This document shows positions 33,012 through 45,525 of a stretch of 64,000 nt of DNA, in pieces. The notes beneath the pieces are model-generated. The model had not been told where the DNA came from and searched no databases. It saw only the letters and a program-made list of their open reading frames with translations. Position 1 is the stretch's first letter. Each line of letters starts with the position of its first letter. A program made the position numbers and the translations under genes. Source of the DNA: Jaltomata sinuosa (Eukaryota > Streptophyta > Magnoliopsida > Solanales > Solanaceae). Location: NCBI GenBank assembly GCA_003996215.1, contig QJPP01007584.1, positions 611,481-675,480 on the forward strand, written 5' to 3'.

Positions 33012-35287
33012 TTTCACGACCCAGTCCATCGTAAGTGGTACCCACCCAACTTCCGGATGAGCGAACCAATAGAGTCCAACTCTTAGCCTAGACTAATAGC
33101 CTAAAACCAGCAAACAGAAAATAATCTAGAAATTCAAATACGCAAGGAACCATATCATTAAATAAGCCTGCGAAAATTCCCCTAGAACCTGAAAGTCATC
33201 GTACCAAATGCTACCAATACTAGAGTACGAGGATACAACCCCAAAACTTAAAACAATAAGAAATAGTCTAAGCCCGAAACAATTGGGCTATAACTCAAAA
33301 GATAGACACCGAGGCAGCTTGGTCGAATAGCTCACCCTTGGTATTTGGAACAGTCAGGCCTACAAGTGAGGTCGTGCGTCAACCATCGGAAGATTTCCTG
33401 TACTCACAAAAAAAAACAAGAAAGTGCAGTATCAGTACACAACCACCGTGTACTGGTAGGATCATCAGCAATTCCAATAACAATGTATGAACAGTACAAG
33501 ATTCAAGTAACAGTATAGGAAACACGTAATCCAATTACCAAACACCTCTAACTACAAATCTCATCCTAACTTGTATCTACATGCCAATCACTTCCAATAC
33601 GAAAATCAATACAAGTCACACCCTCATATCTATATAGCCCGGACCCACCCTGGGATCCCCTCTAACCAACACCTAAGTGTTCACAAGCAACTCGGTCTAC
33701 ACCAAGACCAACTCTAAATCAGATACAATAATAACCCGGCCTTACAAGGACCATAATTAAAAGTCACATCTCAATAATACAGCCCGGTCCGCTCACGGAA
33801 CCCATATCAATCAACACAATGCAACAAATATCCATACAATGATGCAGTAAAGTAAACCCGTACCAGGTGTAGTACCTGAGCCAACAATTAGTAATTTCCC
33901 ATACCAGGCGTGGTATCCGAGCCAACCGTTAGTAATTTCTCGTACCATGCGTGGTACCCGAACCAACCATTAGTAATTTCTCGTACTAGGCGTGGTACCC
34001 GAGCCAACCGAATGTCAACAATCCACAGTCACAACAATGAACAATTAAATTGTAAAAGAACAAGCAAAAATGCATAGTTCAATAACCAGACTGATCAAAC
34101 AGGACTATAAGACATTCCAATTCATCTCCTAAGCAATGCATCTCATACAATCACTTAGATAAAAGTGCTCAAACACACAATGCATGAAGAAATCAAGCCA
34201 TCACCTACCTCAAAATAATCCAAGCTCTACTCAATCGGAGCTTTCCCGTTCTCCAAAGTTCTTGCTGATTCTTCGTCTAAAACAACACACAATAACCAAG
34301 AATTAATCCCCGTGGCCTACAATTTACCTGGATTACGCAAGAATCCTAAACCCTAGGCCACCCATGATCATTCCACCCTTTTCCTGGGCTTTCCCACCGT
34401 TAATTCACCTAGTTCTATCATTTTTACAGATAATATTAGGAAATTAAGGTCACATGATCATATAACGGTAAATTTAGCAACACCCAAGAACTTTTACACA
34501 TAGAATCCTCCCTTTTACCCGGATTCTACCATCCCTGAGTCATTCCAAACCTCTCCCCAAGTCCACCCCTAGCAATTCTACCACATAGGAAAAGTATTAC
34601 GGAGTTTGGGGAGTAGAAAACTTACATTAGGGAAGAAAAACGATAAAGAACGGAGGAAAAATACCTGAAATCGCCCTAGTTCTTCTCCCAAATGAATTGT
34701 AGAAAACTGAACTATTTTGGAGAAGTTTCTGCATTAAATCCCATCGGGCTCCGCTATAGCGGTCGGCTTCTGCTATAGCAGTACCGCCGTAGCAGAGTCA
34801 ACTGCTATGGCGGAGATTGACCACCTTGACTTTCGCTATAGCGGTCTTTTCTTCCGCTATAGCGGAGGTCGCCAAAGCAGAGCCTTAGCGCTCGTCACGG
34901 ACAAAATGTCCAAAATTCTCCAAAATTTGTCCATTTTACAATACATTATCTTCCCCCAATGATCCGAAATAACCACTGCCCAATTCCTACCATGGGAATA
35001 TCTATCTTTCTTTTTTCTTTCACGTCAATCTCGATTCTGAAAGATCTATTTACCCGAATTAAATTTCAAAAAGTCCTCCGGACTCCTTTATGTCTTGGCT
35101 ACGTGGAAAACTAGCTCAAATCAAGACATCTTACCCAATCCTTACTTGGATTTCCCTATACTATACCTCGCTCCAATTTCGGCCGAGGCTAGCCTAGCCC
35201 AGAATTTCAAACTCCCAAACTCGGAGTTTTCTAACTCTAAAACTTAGCACGATTAGACTACCCGTAACGACGAACCCGGTCGTTACA
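33012..35287 (-). repeat. Gypsy 5' LTR (2276 bp)
   Basis: On the + strand it starts TTTCACGACCC (TG mutated to TT) and ends GGTCGTTACA. It aligns along its length with 23376-25628, with about one change per 15-20 bases by eye, so the insertion is not recent. The GGTACC-type repeats are at 33857-34010 and the CGCTATAGCGG-type palindromes at 34745-34870. An extra ~45-bp stretch near 34975-35020 is absent from the other LTR. Confidence 0.93.
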
Positions 35288-35292
35288 GTCTT

Positions 35293-35489
35293 AACTTTCT
35301 TCTTAGTCTATTTTTAAAAGATTGTATTTTTCTTAATTTGACAATTCTTTAATTCAATATCTCACATGACAAGTTTAAGTCACAAGATTAAATGATATTT
35401 TGATTCATTATACATATCTTTAGTTGAATACCACAAATTCAAAAGTTTTTTTTTAAATTTTTTTGAAACTTCGTGACTAGTCAAACTAA
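35293..35489. mobile_element. Right part of a Stowaway-like MITE split by the Gypsy element
   Basis: TTAACTTTCTTCTTAGTC continues the left fragment at about 23351-23375. The interior (CACATGACAAGTTTAAGTCA, CACAAGATTAAATGATATTT) resembles the element at 3420-3668. The right terminus is degenerate. Confidence 0.5.
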
Positions 35490-36106
35490 GGTCTCATTTA
35501 TTTTGCACTTTAATGAAGGTGACATGAATCTAAATGATTCGGAGCTTAGGTTATATAGTAATAGTATATTTGTTTACATTAAGGTTTAAACATTTACTTG
35601 GTATGAATAAGTCCTAATCACTAAAATCTTGAATAAAGTGTTAATATCATTAAGAAGTATTTTTGTGTGGACAATTTTTACCACCATTTTATCCACAATC
35701 ACCATCTACGATCACTAACCACCTCTTTCATCACAATCATCACCACTATTGTCAACTAACATTACCGTTGGCAGCCACTAGCTACCAACACCAACCACTT
35801 ATGTCATGATAATCACCACTAGCAACCATCACCATTGACAAACACCAGGGTCAGTCGCTATCGCACATACCACCTCTAACATAATTATTTTATATCCACT
35901 GTCATTACCATCGCAGCCACAATAACTATCACTATCAGTCATTGCCATCACTACGGTCAATCCTTACTACTAACCCTCATTAACTATCACAACTAGCACC
36001 ATCGTCAACTACCACCAACACATCATCAACCACCACTACCTCCACCACATCGAGTACCAACGTCAACCAACTCCACCATCACAACCACCACAACAATATG
36101 TTAGAG

Positions 36107-36518
36107 TATACAATTCAAACATGCAGCGGAAGCATGATTTTGGATCACAATACTTACATGATAATCAGATAATATAAATTAAAATGAAAAATTAAAAGTA
36201 CTTACTTGTTGAAGCTTTCACAAATTTCATTCAACGCCACAGAATCCAGAACTGCTACCTTCTACTATTTCCTGATTAACATTTTTAACCAAAACTTGGG
36301 TGGGCAAGTGATATTTTATTTCAGAAAAGGATAGATTCTTTTGAAAAAATCAGCCCCTGTTTATTCTCAATTTTCTTCTGAAGAAGGGAAAAGAAGAGAC
36401 AAAAGTGTTTCTAGCATTAAGAGCAAAACATTTTCAGCCTTAATAAGAGCAAAACATTTTTCTTTTTGAATTAAGATCAATAAATGTTTTGCCATAATTG
36501 GAGAAAAACATTTCTATT
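36107..36518 (-). repeat. Fragment of an LTR (family S), left piece
   Basis: Begins TGTTAGAGTATACAATTCAA, the imperfect inverse of the right boundary at 47882 (GTATATCCTATCACA). On the - strand it would be the end of the LTR. It is cut by the Copia fragment at 36519. Its last ~125 bp (36392-36518) recur at 46676-46801. No protein is encoded. Assignment as an LTR rests on the TG..CA ends and length only. Confidence 0.55.
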
Positions 36519-37870
36519 AGGATAATATTGAACCTAGTATGTAATTATCTGTATTTAGTTTGTATTTATGTCTTAGCTACAGCATGTACAACAAACACTA
36601 TATAAGTCCATGAATGCTATGGCAGAACACATTGAGCCTGAAAACCTTCAACTTGGTATCAAGAGCCATGACAAATCTCACTTCTGATTCCTCCTCCCTC
36701 CCCACTCCAAATCCTCCGGCCACACTTCCAAATCCTCCACCAACTGTCTCTAACATCAAGGGTTTCATACCTATTGAACTTACGTATCTAAATTATTTGA
36801 CTTGGGAGAAAGTCTTTCTCACAATCTTGAAAAGTCACAATCTTCTTCCTTTGATTGATGGTTCAATACCTAGTCCATCTCCCACTCATGAAGAATATCG
36901 TTTATGGATTCAGTGTGATACTATCACCCTAATTTGGATAAATGCCACTCTTTCGCCACCTGTTCTTGACTCTCTTCTAAACTTTGCATGCGAAACTTCT
37001 AAAGAAGCATGGGATACTTTAACCTCTCTTTATCTTGATCAAGTATCCTCTGCAGTCATTCATCTGAAATCAAAATTTCAGAATTTCAAGAAAGGCTCAC
37101 TTTCCATAGAGGAATACCTTCAAAAGTTTCATTCAATTGCCTGTTCTTTGAGAGCTATTAGAAAACCTGTCACAGAGGATAATCTTGTGACACAGGCGTT
37201 GCAAGGGTTACATACTTCCTATCGCACTTTTGTTAACACTGGGTCACTCTCTTCATTCATCGCCTTAAGGTCACTCTTGTTAACCGAAGAAGCCCATATA
37301 AATGCCGCAACACCTGATGAATCCAACACTCAAAAAACTTTGTTGGCCTCTTCTAATGTTAATTCTTTCTCCAACGTGTCCTATTCTCCTTCTCAATCTC
37401 GAGGGTCAAATAGTGGCCGAGGCTATGTATATAATAACAAAGGCTATAATGGTAGAGGTCGTGGTCAATCTTTTCAGAACTCTTCTCGAGACTTTTCTCC
37501 TCAATGGAATAGTGTGCAACATCCTAGTCAAACTTATGGTTACGGTGTTCTTGGCCATTCTCCTTTTGTTCCATCCAAACAGTGCCAAATAAGTTTTCAC
37601 TATAACCATACTGCTTTAGAATGTCGTAACAGGTTTAATCATTCTTTTGTTCAAAACAATTTGCCTAAGTCTTTTGCAGCTATGAGTGTGGAGGAGGTTC
37701 AACCACCTCTATGGTATTTTAATTCTGGGGCTTCCGCGCACATGACTTATGGTCCCGCTCTCTTATCTTCTTCTACTTCTTACAATGGCTCATCTCAGGT
37801 CATGTTTGGTAATGTTAATCTTCTACCTATTGTCTCTGTTGGTCAATCTGTTCTCTCTACCTTGTCCCGA
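36519..37870 (+). mobile_element. 5' part of a Copia element (partial LTR, primer site, gag, start of protease)
   Basis: The LTR is truncated on the left and ends at CTTCA (36650). TTGGTATCAAGAGCC (36653-36667) follows as primer-binding site. Gag begins directly after. The element stops at about 37870, where Gypsy LTR sequence starts, so most of pol and the 3' LTR are missing. Confidence 0.8.
36668..37870 (+). pseudogene. Copia gag-protease fragment
   Basis: Translation would begin at the ATG just after the primer-binding site (MTNLTSDSSSLPTPN); an in-frame upstream ATG at 36614 lies in the LTR and is unlikely. About 400 residues are open: a UBN2-type capsid (IELTYLNYLTWEKVFLTILK, ETSKEAWDTLTSLY, SIEEYLQKFHSIACSLRA), a Gly/Arg/Asn-rich basic region (GRGYVYNNKGYNGRGRG), a degenerate knuckle (CQISFHYNHTALEC, one Cys replaced by Ser), and WYFNSGASAHMTYG, the protease motif with Asp replaced by Asn. 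The frame then runs into Gypsy LTR and ends at 37888. A dead fragment despite the long frame. Confidence 0.85.
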
Positions 37871-38277
37871 CCCCTTAGCAGAGCGTGATGGGATTTAATG
37901 CAGAAACTTCGCCAAAAATATTCAGTTTTCACAAATTCGTTTGAGAGAAGGGCTAGGGTAATTTCAGGCATTTTTCCTCCATTTTTCATCATTTTTCTTC
38001 CCTAAGGTAAAGTTTCTATTCCCTGAACTCCGTAATACTTTTCCTATGCGGTAGAATTGTTAGGAGTGGACTTGGAAAAAGGTTTGTAATGACTTAGGGA
38101 GGGTAGAATCTGGGGGGGAAAGGGGATTCTATGTGTATAAATTCTTGGGTGTTGCTAAATTTCCTGTTTTATGATCATGTGACCTTAATTTCCTGATTTT
38201 TATTTGTAAAAATGGTAGAACTAGGAGAATTAATGGTAGAAAAGCCCGGAAAGAGGGTGGGATGATCATGGATGACC
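37871..38277 (+). repeat. Gypsy LTR fragment, + orientation
   Basis: Starts abruptly at GCAGAGCGTGATGGGATTT, and matches the interior of the + strand LTRs (compare 30530-30905). It ends at GGATGATCATGGATGACC and joins a fragment of opposite orientation. Confidence 0.8.
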
Positions 38278-39591
38278 ATTAGTCGATCATCCATGCCTTA
38301 CCATAACTCCCGTTATTAAGCAATAATTACCATTGTCCCTGGTACTTATTCACATACCAACCACTTGAAACCTGAGTTCCCACAAGTATATATATCATTT
38401 TCCCTTATAATTTTTACCAATGATAAGACTCTGCCCCGCATTTAGCATATTGTTTTCCACTTGAATTACAAACAAGAACTCCTTCAATTGTTAACACATA
38501 ACCAAGTTAAGACTCCTTCTAACCACAAATTTCAAAGTAACTCAAGCAATTACATACCACACAATCCTAATTATACCAATTCTGTTCCTCACACATTTAT
38601 TTATTACTTACCTTTTCTGGTTCCCCGAACCTTTCGATATTCTAGTTTTCGCATTTTTATTAGCAAAATCACACAATTTAAGCAATGTCTAGAATATCAT
38701 AACACCCTATTCCCATTCTACCATTTTCAAAGTAATCCAAAATTCAACAACTTCCTCCAGACTCCGTGCCCGAAGGCCTAACCATGAATTCTCCCTTTCA
38801 TTCTATACAATAATACGAAAATGAAAGCAGTCAATCTACTCTAGGAAGAAACCTAGCCTACCTGGATGCCAAGCAGCTGCAACCATGCATTTCTAGCTCC
38901 GTGGAGGTGTTTCTGGCGGTTTTGCATGCCCGAAGCCATAGTTTCACGTCATTTTTACCGGAATTCCTCCTCCCCATGGCTCCTAAGCCTTAGAGCAGCC
39001 TAGGAGGGTTTTTGAAATAGCTCTCATCTATTTTTGGGGCTGAATGGGAGAGAATGAAAATAAAAACCCATTTTCTGAGTTTTCTAGTCCTGTCGCTCTG
39101 CTATAGCGGTCCCTGCTCCGCTATAGCGATACCGCCATAGCGGAGTCAACCGTTATAGTAGAGGTTGACCGTCTTGACTTCTGCTATAGAGGTAATTATT
39201 CCGCTATAGTGAAGGTCCCTGTGGCAGAGTGATAGCGCTCGTCACGGATGGAATGTCGAGAAATCTATAAAATTGGTTCATTTTATAACACACTTATTTT
39301 TCCAACGTTCCGGAACAACCCCTTCACATCAAGCTCGATTTGGGGAGCTCTACTTATTCGAATTCGATTCCAAAAAGTTCCCCTTACTCCTCTATATCTT
39401 AGCTACAAGGAAAACTAGCTCGAACCAAGATATCTAACCCAATCCTTACCCGGATTGCCCTAGACCTTACCTCGCTCCAAAACTGGTCGAGACTAGCCTA
39501 GCCCAGAAGTTTCAACTCCCAAACCCAGAAGTTTTCTAACCCAAAACTTGGCACGAATGGTTTACCCATAACGATGAACCCGGTCGTTACA
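38278..39591 (-). repeat. Gypsy LTR fragment, - orientation, variant subfamily
   Basis: From about 38570 onwards it matches 44480-45525 (CCTGGATGCCAAGCAGCTGC, TCCTCCCCATGGCTCC) and ends with GGTCGTTACA. It contains CGCTATAGCGG-type palindromes (39100-39220). This subfamily differs from the complete Gypsy element over its 5' half. Confidence 0.8.
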
Positions 39592-40003
39592 ACAGATACC
39601 AATTTACCCATCGTTCATCCCCGAACAATCTCTACGGCAGAGGGAAAGAACAAGCCCGTCCCTCAATCTTAATGTTCTACCATGACAGTGTAAATATAAC
39701 CTTACGCAAACCACCGAAAACCTCCCAATCCCTTGGTATACCCAACTCAGCCAACATTTAACTCACTTCTGCTCCATCAAGGAATTCCTTTCTTCGAGCT
39801 GCACAAGGCAACTAGATTACCCCTTCTCGAGTGCTCAAGAAATCCGGGGCCTCATCGAAACACCAGAGAGAAAGAATCTCAACGAATGACCCAAAATAAT
39901 TTCCATGACAAGGGAACCAGATCCCACCATGGCGACCCCTTTTTCGCTATACCCGGAGTTCTACTAACTCGAACTCCATTTCGGAAGCTTCCTACGGGGT
40001 ACT
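39592..40003 (-). other. Gypsy interior remnant and unassigned DNA
   Basis: The first ~45 bp (ACAGATACCAATTTACCCAT) are the inverse of 41335-41380, the 3' end of a Gypsy interior. The remainder, to about 40003, is moderately GC-rich. I could not assign it; the 96-residue frame at 39733-40023 has no recognisable domain. Confidence 0.5.
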
Positions 40004-40957
40004 ATGCCCCTCACATATCATAATAACACCTTACTCCTATCAAAAGCTTATGGTTCGCGGTACTCGATCCATCCGGGTGTAACGAAAATGTGCAAGAACT
40101 TGAGGCAGCGTTACTGGTGGCCCAGAATGAAAAGGGACATAGTTGATTTTGTGTCCAAGTGTCAGAATTTCCAGCAGGTAAAATATGAACATCAGAGACC
40201 TGCAGGACTACTTCAGAGGATGCCAATTCCAGAGTGGAAGTGGGAGAGTATAGCCATGGATTTCGTGGTGGGTCTTCCCAAGACATTGGGGAAGTATGAC
40301 TCAATTTGGGTCATTATTGACAGGCTGACCAAGTCCGCTCATTTCATTCCGGTCAAGGTAGATTACAATTCGCAGCAATTGGCAAAGATCTACGTGAAGA
40401 AGATTGTGAGACTGCATGGGGTGCCACTGTCCATCATTTCAGACAGGGGTACGCAGTTTACTTCTAAGTTCTGGGGCAAGTTACATGAAGAGTTGGGTAC
40501 ACAACTAACCTTTAGCACAGCCTTCCATCCTCAAACTGATGGTCAGTCAGAGAGAACGATTCAGGTATTGGAGGACATGCTGAGAGCATGTGTAATGGAC
40601 TTCGGTGGTCATTGGGACCAGTTTTTTCCGTTGTGCGAATTCTCGTACAATAATAGCTACCACTCCAGTATCAATATGGCACCGTTCGAGGCCCTGTATG
40701 GGAGAAATTGCAGATCACCGGTTAGGTGGTTTGAGGAAGGTGATGTGAAGCCACTGGGCGTAGACTTAGTGAAGGAAGCGCAGGAAAAGGTAATGGGCAT
40801 ACAGACCAAGTTGCTGGATTCTCAAAGCAGGCAGAAGGAGTATGCAGACCGCAAGGTCCGGGACATGGATTTTCAGGTTGGTGAACAAGTGTTGTTGAAA
40901 GTGTCACCAATGAAAGGGGTTATGTGGTTTGGTAAGAAGGGCAAGCTTAGCCCTTGA
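40004..40957 (+). pseudogene. Gypsy integrase, + orientation
   Basis: A 317-residue frame homologous to the - strand integrase at 26372-26929 and extending further. It has LRQRYWWPRMKRDIVDFVSK, AMDFVVGLPKTL (first Asp), SIISDRGTQF (second Asp), HPQTDGQSERTIQ (Glu), then SYNNSYHSSINMAPFEALYG and VGEQVLLKVSPMKGV. The zinc-binding CQNC motif reads CQNF. It ends in an in-frame TGA after KLSP, where the homologue continues into the GPF module. Confidence 0.85.
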
Positions 40958-41368
40958 TTTATCGGTCTGTTTGAGGTCCTCGAGATTGTGGGGCCAGTGG
41001 CTTACAAGTTAGCACTGCCACCTAGTTTGTCGGGTGTCCATCCAGTATTCCATGTATCCATGCTCAAGCAATACCATGGGGATGGGGACTACATCATCTA
41101 GTGGGATAAAGTACTTTTTGATAAAGATCTTCATTATGAGGAGGAACCCATTTTGATTCTTGCTCGGGATGTCCGGAGGTTGAGGACAAAGGTGATTGAC
41201 ATGGTGAAGGTTCAGTGGAAGCATCATTTGGTTGAGGAAGCCACTTGGGAAACCGAGAAGGACATGCGGGACAAGTACCCTCAACTATTTGAGGATTCAG
41301 GTACTATACTTCCTTCCTTTTATTTCCATAACTTTGGATTTGATCATTCGGGGATGAACAATGGGTAA
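40958..41368 (+). pseudogene. Gypsy integrase C-terminus and chromodomain, + orientation
   Basis: Continues the preceding frame after a TGA: FIGLFEVLEIVGPVAYKL, then VHPVFHVSMLKQYHGD, a second stop (TAG at about 41100), and EEEPILILARDVRRL with VQWKHHLVEEATWETEKDMR. Two stops therefore inactivate it. The 3' LTR follows at 41381. Confidence 0.85.
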
Positions 41369-41380
41369 ATTGGTATCTGT

Positions 41381-43596
41381 TGTAACGACCAGGTCCGTTA
41401 TTATGGGTAGACCAACCATGCCAAGTGTTAGAGTTAGAAAACTCCGAGTTTGGGAGTTTGAAATTATGGGCTAGGCTAGCCTCGGCCAATTTTAGAGCGA
41501 GGTAGAATCTAGGGAAATCTAGGTAAAAATGGATTTAGGTGTCTTGGATTAAGCTAGTTTTCCACGTAGCCAAGACATAAAGGAGTTCGAGGTACTTTTT
41601 GAAATCACTTTTGGGTTAGTAGAACTCCTGAAATCGCGTTTGATGTGAAGGGGTTGTTTCAGGCATCGGGAAAACCAAGTGTGTTGTGAAATGGCCAAAA
41701 CTGGCAGATTTCCAAACATTCTATTCGTGATGAGCACTGTCAGGTGCGATACCGGTCACCGCTATAGCGGTGGAAATTACTGCTATAGCGGCGGTCAAGG
41801 GGAGGTCAACTCACTTAAGACCGTTATAGCGGCAGATGACTGCTATAGCGAGACTGTTATAGCGGAGCGGGGACCTCTATAGTGGGCCGACGGGTTTTTA
41901 CTGCAGAAACAGCTCTCAAAATATTCAATTTTCACAAGTTTGTTTTGGAGAAAAGCTGGGCAAATTTCAGGCGATTTTCTTCATTCCTCCGCCAAAAATC
42001 GTTCCTAAGGTAAGGTTTTTGTTCCCCACACTTTGTAATACGTTTCCTATACGGTAGAATTGCTAAGAGGGAAATTGGGAAAAGGTTGAAATGACCTAGG
42101 GATGATGGAATTCGGGGAAGAAGGGGGTTCCCAAACATGTATGTTCTTGGGTGTTGATTTAAGTACATTAAAATGATCATAGGTTGTTTAATTTCCTGTT
42201 TTGTCCGTAAAAAATGATAAGACTAGGAGAATTAACAGTGGAAAGCCCAGAAAAAAGGATGGAATGATCATGGGTGGCCTGGGATTTTGGGATTTGGTAT
42301 AATCCGGGTAATGTACAGGTCTGTATGTTAATTGTATGTATTATGTGTTATTTTTAGACCAAAAATGCGAGAGGAATCCGGAACACGGGAAAGCTCGGGT
42401 TGAATAGAGCTTGGATCATTTCGAGGTAGGTGATGGCTTTAATATTTCTACGAATGTGTATATTCATTGTACTCGTTGTCTAAGTAATTGTGTGCATTAC
42501 ATTGCTTAGGGGAATTGTATGGAATGTCTAAGTTTGGTTTACAATCTATGTTTGAATGGTGTTTACTTATTGGTTTTACAAGTTGTGTGTGTTCACATAT
42601 TGACTGTGGTTGTTGACATTCGGTTGGCTCGGGTACCACGCGTGGTACGGGTATAACACGTGGTTGGTACGGGTACCACGCCTGGTATGGGTTTACTTTA
42701 TTGCATATTGCATGGTGATTTTTGTATTACATTGATTGTTATTGGTTCGTGTGTGGACCGGGTTGTTTTACTTAATGCGATACTTAATATTGGTTCCGTG
42801 AGTGTACCAGGTTCTTATTAAAAAGTGCTATTGATTGGTGGTCCTTGAGTGGCCAGGAACTGTTGTATGACTGTTGAGTTGGTCTTGGTTTAGGCCGGGT
42901 TGAACAATTACTTGTGGTATTGTCTAAAGGGGATTTCAGGGTGGGTCTGGGCTAGACGGTAAGGTGTGGTTATGGTTGCTTGTTGGTGGAATAGAACTGT
43001 AAGATATGGATTCATGCGGTAACAAGCTAGGTAGAGACCTGTAGTCTAGAGATGTCTGTGATATTTGTTGCATGTTTGTCATACTTGTTATCGGATTTTG
43101 CGTACTATTTATATACTGTATTCTTGAATACTGGCTGATGATCCTACCAGTACACAGTGGTGGTGTACTGATACTGCACTTGTCTTTCTTTTGGTGAGTA
43201 TAGAAAATCTTTCAGCGACTCAGACGAGACCTCAGATTTAGCACCGACGTTTCCGATCTTCAAGGGTGAGCTGTCGATTCGAGCTACCTTGGGATTATTA
43301 TTAGAGTTTTAGTCCATTTGTTCGGACTTAAAAACTATTCTTATTTTATTTGGGGTTGCATTCCCGTACTCTAGATTTGATATTGATATTTAGTACGATG
43401 ACTTTCAGTTCCTACGTGGGATTTTTCGTAGATAATTAATTATGATAAGTTTTTGAGTAGGTGATCTCATTTTCATTGCTAGTTTACTTTGATGCTTGCT
43501 GGTTTTAGGCTGTTAGTCTAGGCAAGAGTGGAACTCTATTGGTTCGCTCATCCGGGGGTTGGGTGGGTGTCACTCATGACGGGTTGGATCGTGACA
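41381..43596 (+). repeat. Gypsy 3' LTR, + orientation (2216 bp)
   Basis: Complete from TGTAACGACCAGGTCC to GATCGTGACA. It is adjacent to the truncated interior on its left. It contains CGCTATAGCGG-type palindromes (41755-41880) and two TACCACGCGTGGTAC-type repeats (42630-42695). Confidence 0.9.
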
Positions 43597-43870
43597 CAAT
43601 ATAATATAACAACCCGGCCTACACCAAGATCAAAGTCACAATATAATATAACAACCCGGCCTACACCAAGACCAAACTCACAATATAATATAACAACCCG
43701 GCCTACACAAAGACCCAATAATGATCAACATAATAACCCGATCTATACCAAGACCAACTAATAACCAACATAATAACCTGGCCTACACCAAGACCAACCG
43801 ACAATATAATATAACAATCCGGCCTACACCAAGACCAAACTCACAATATCATATAACAACTCGGCCTCTC
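43594..43870. repeat. About 6 copies of a ~42-bp tandem repeat
   Basis: Each unit contains ATAACAACCCGGCCTACACC followed by AAGACCAA. Units near 43715-43800 are shorter and more diverged. The motif is an expansion of a single ACCCGGCCT..GGACC stretch present in ordinary - strand LTRs (for example 33730-33760). Confidence 0.85.
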
Positions 43871-45525
43871 ACGGACCATAAGCAATTATCACATTTCAAT
43901 AAAATAGCCCGGTCCACTCACGAAACCAATAACAGTTAATGCAATACAACAATATCCATGCAATGATGCAGTAAAATAAACTCATACCAGGCGTGGTACC
44001 CAAACCAACCGTTAGTATTTTATACTAGGCGTGGTACCCGAGCCAATCATTTATTACACCTGTACCAGGCATGGTACCCGTGTCAACCATTTGTTATACC
44101 CATACCAGGCGTGGTACCCTAGCCAATCGAATGTCAATAATCCACAGTCAAATAATGAACAACACTTGTAAACCAACAAGCAACACACCGTTCAATTCAT
44201 AAACTGTAAAACAGGACCCTTAGACATTCTACACGATTCCTCTAAGCCATGCAATTCATACAAACACTTATATAAGAGTACAAAATATATAACATTCACA
44301 GGAATCGTAAGTCATCACCTACCCCATTCCGGGTACACTATGAACCGTTAAATCCCGTCCAAAGACTAACCCCGATTCGCCCCTTTAAACATGCAATTAA
44401 TTACATTTATTCCTGACCCTCTTCCTAGGACCAAATACAACCTGGGAAAACCCTTCCCAGCCTTAGAACACAACCAAGCAATTATCCTAATTATATCAAT
44501 TAGTCTGGAACTTCCGTTTCTCACACATTTGTTAATTACTAACCCTTTTTTAGTTCCCCGAACCTTCTGATATTCTAGTTTTCGCATTTTTATTAGCAAA
44601 ATCACACAATTTAAGCAATGCCTAGAATATCACAACACCCTATTCCCATTCTACCATTTTTAAAGTAATCTAACAATTCAACAACTTCCTCCAGACTCCG
44701 TGCCCGAAGGCCTAACCATGGATTCTCCCTTTTATTCTATACAATAATACGAAAATGAAAGCGGACAATCTACTCTTGGAAGAAACCTAGCCTACCTGGA
44801 TGCCAAGCAGCTGCAACCGTGCATTTTTGGCTTCGTGGAGGCATTCCTGGCAGTTTTGCAGGCCCAAATCCGTGGTTTCGCATCCTTATTACCAGAATTC
44901 CTCCTCCCCATGGCTCCCAAGCTTTGGAGCAGCCTAGGAGGGTTTTTGGAATAGCTCTCGTCTGTTTTTGGAGCTGAATGGGAGAGAATGAAATTAAAAA
45001 CCCATTTTCTGGGTTTTCTGGTCCCGTCGCTCCGCTATAGCGATCCCTTCTCCCCTATAGCGGTACCGCCGTAGCGGAGTCAATCACTATGGCGGAGTTT
45101 GACCGTCTTGACTTTCGCTATAGCGGTAATTATTCCGCTATAGTGGAGGTCGCCGTGGCGGAGCGGACGCGCTCGTCATGGACAGAATATCGAGAAATCT
45201 CCAAAATTGATCTATTTTACAATACACTTATTTTTTCGACATTCTGGAATAACCCCTTCATGTCAACCTCGATTCCGGGAGCTCTACTTACCCGAATTTG
45301 ATTCCGAAAAGTCCCCCTTACTCCTCTATGTCTTAGCTACAAGTAAAACTAACTCGAACCAATACATCTAACCCAATCCTTATCCGGATTGCCCTAGACC
45401 TTACCTCACTCCAAAACCGGTCGAAACTAGCCTAGCCCAGAATTTTCAACTCCCAAACCCGGAAGTTTTCTAACCCAAAACTTGGCACGAATGGTTTACT
45501 CGTAATGAAGAACACGGTCATTACA
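43597..45525 (-). repeat. Gypsy LTR, - orientation, variant subfamily, left end replaced by the tandem repeat
   Basis: After the tandem repeat it continues through TACCAGGCGTGGTACC repeats (43985-44130) and the variant-subfamily part shared with 38570-39591, to CGCTATAGCG-type palindromes (45030-45145) and the end GGTCATTACA. The start of the LTR is missing. Confidence 0.8.

Larger units (their letters stand above)
23376..35287 (-). mobile_element. Complete Gypsy chromovirus (Del/Tekay-like) with long LTRs
   Basis: The element has 2.25-kb LTRs at both ends (23376-25628 and 33012-35287) and a perfect 5-bp target duplication GTCTT (23371-23375 and 35288-35292). On the - strand the order is gag, protease, reverse transcriptase, RNase H, integrase and chromodomain, which defines Ty3/Gypsy. 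The C-terminal chromodomain places it among chromoviruses. The primer-binding site is TGGTATCAGAGCC (initiator Met tRNA). A solo LTR of a related family (30041-32220) is inserted antisense in gag. Removing it leaves about 9.7 kb. Stops, frameshifts and catalytic substitutions make it inactive. Confidence 0.95.

Noticed and set aside
36614..36667. Upstream ATG as start of the Copia gag at 36614
   Set aside because: This part lies in the LTR and primer-binding site; the ATG at 36668 directly after the primer site is the natural start.
39733..40023. 96-residue frame on the + strand as a gene
   Set aside because: No recognisable domain, located between Gypsy fragments, and low-complexity in composition; probably decayed element DNA.
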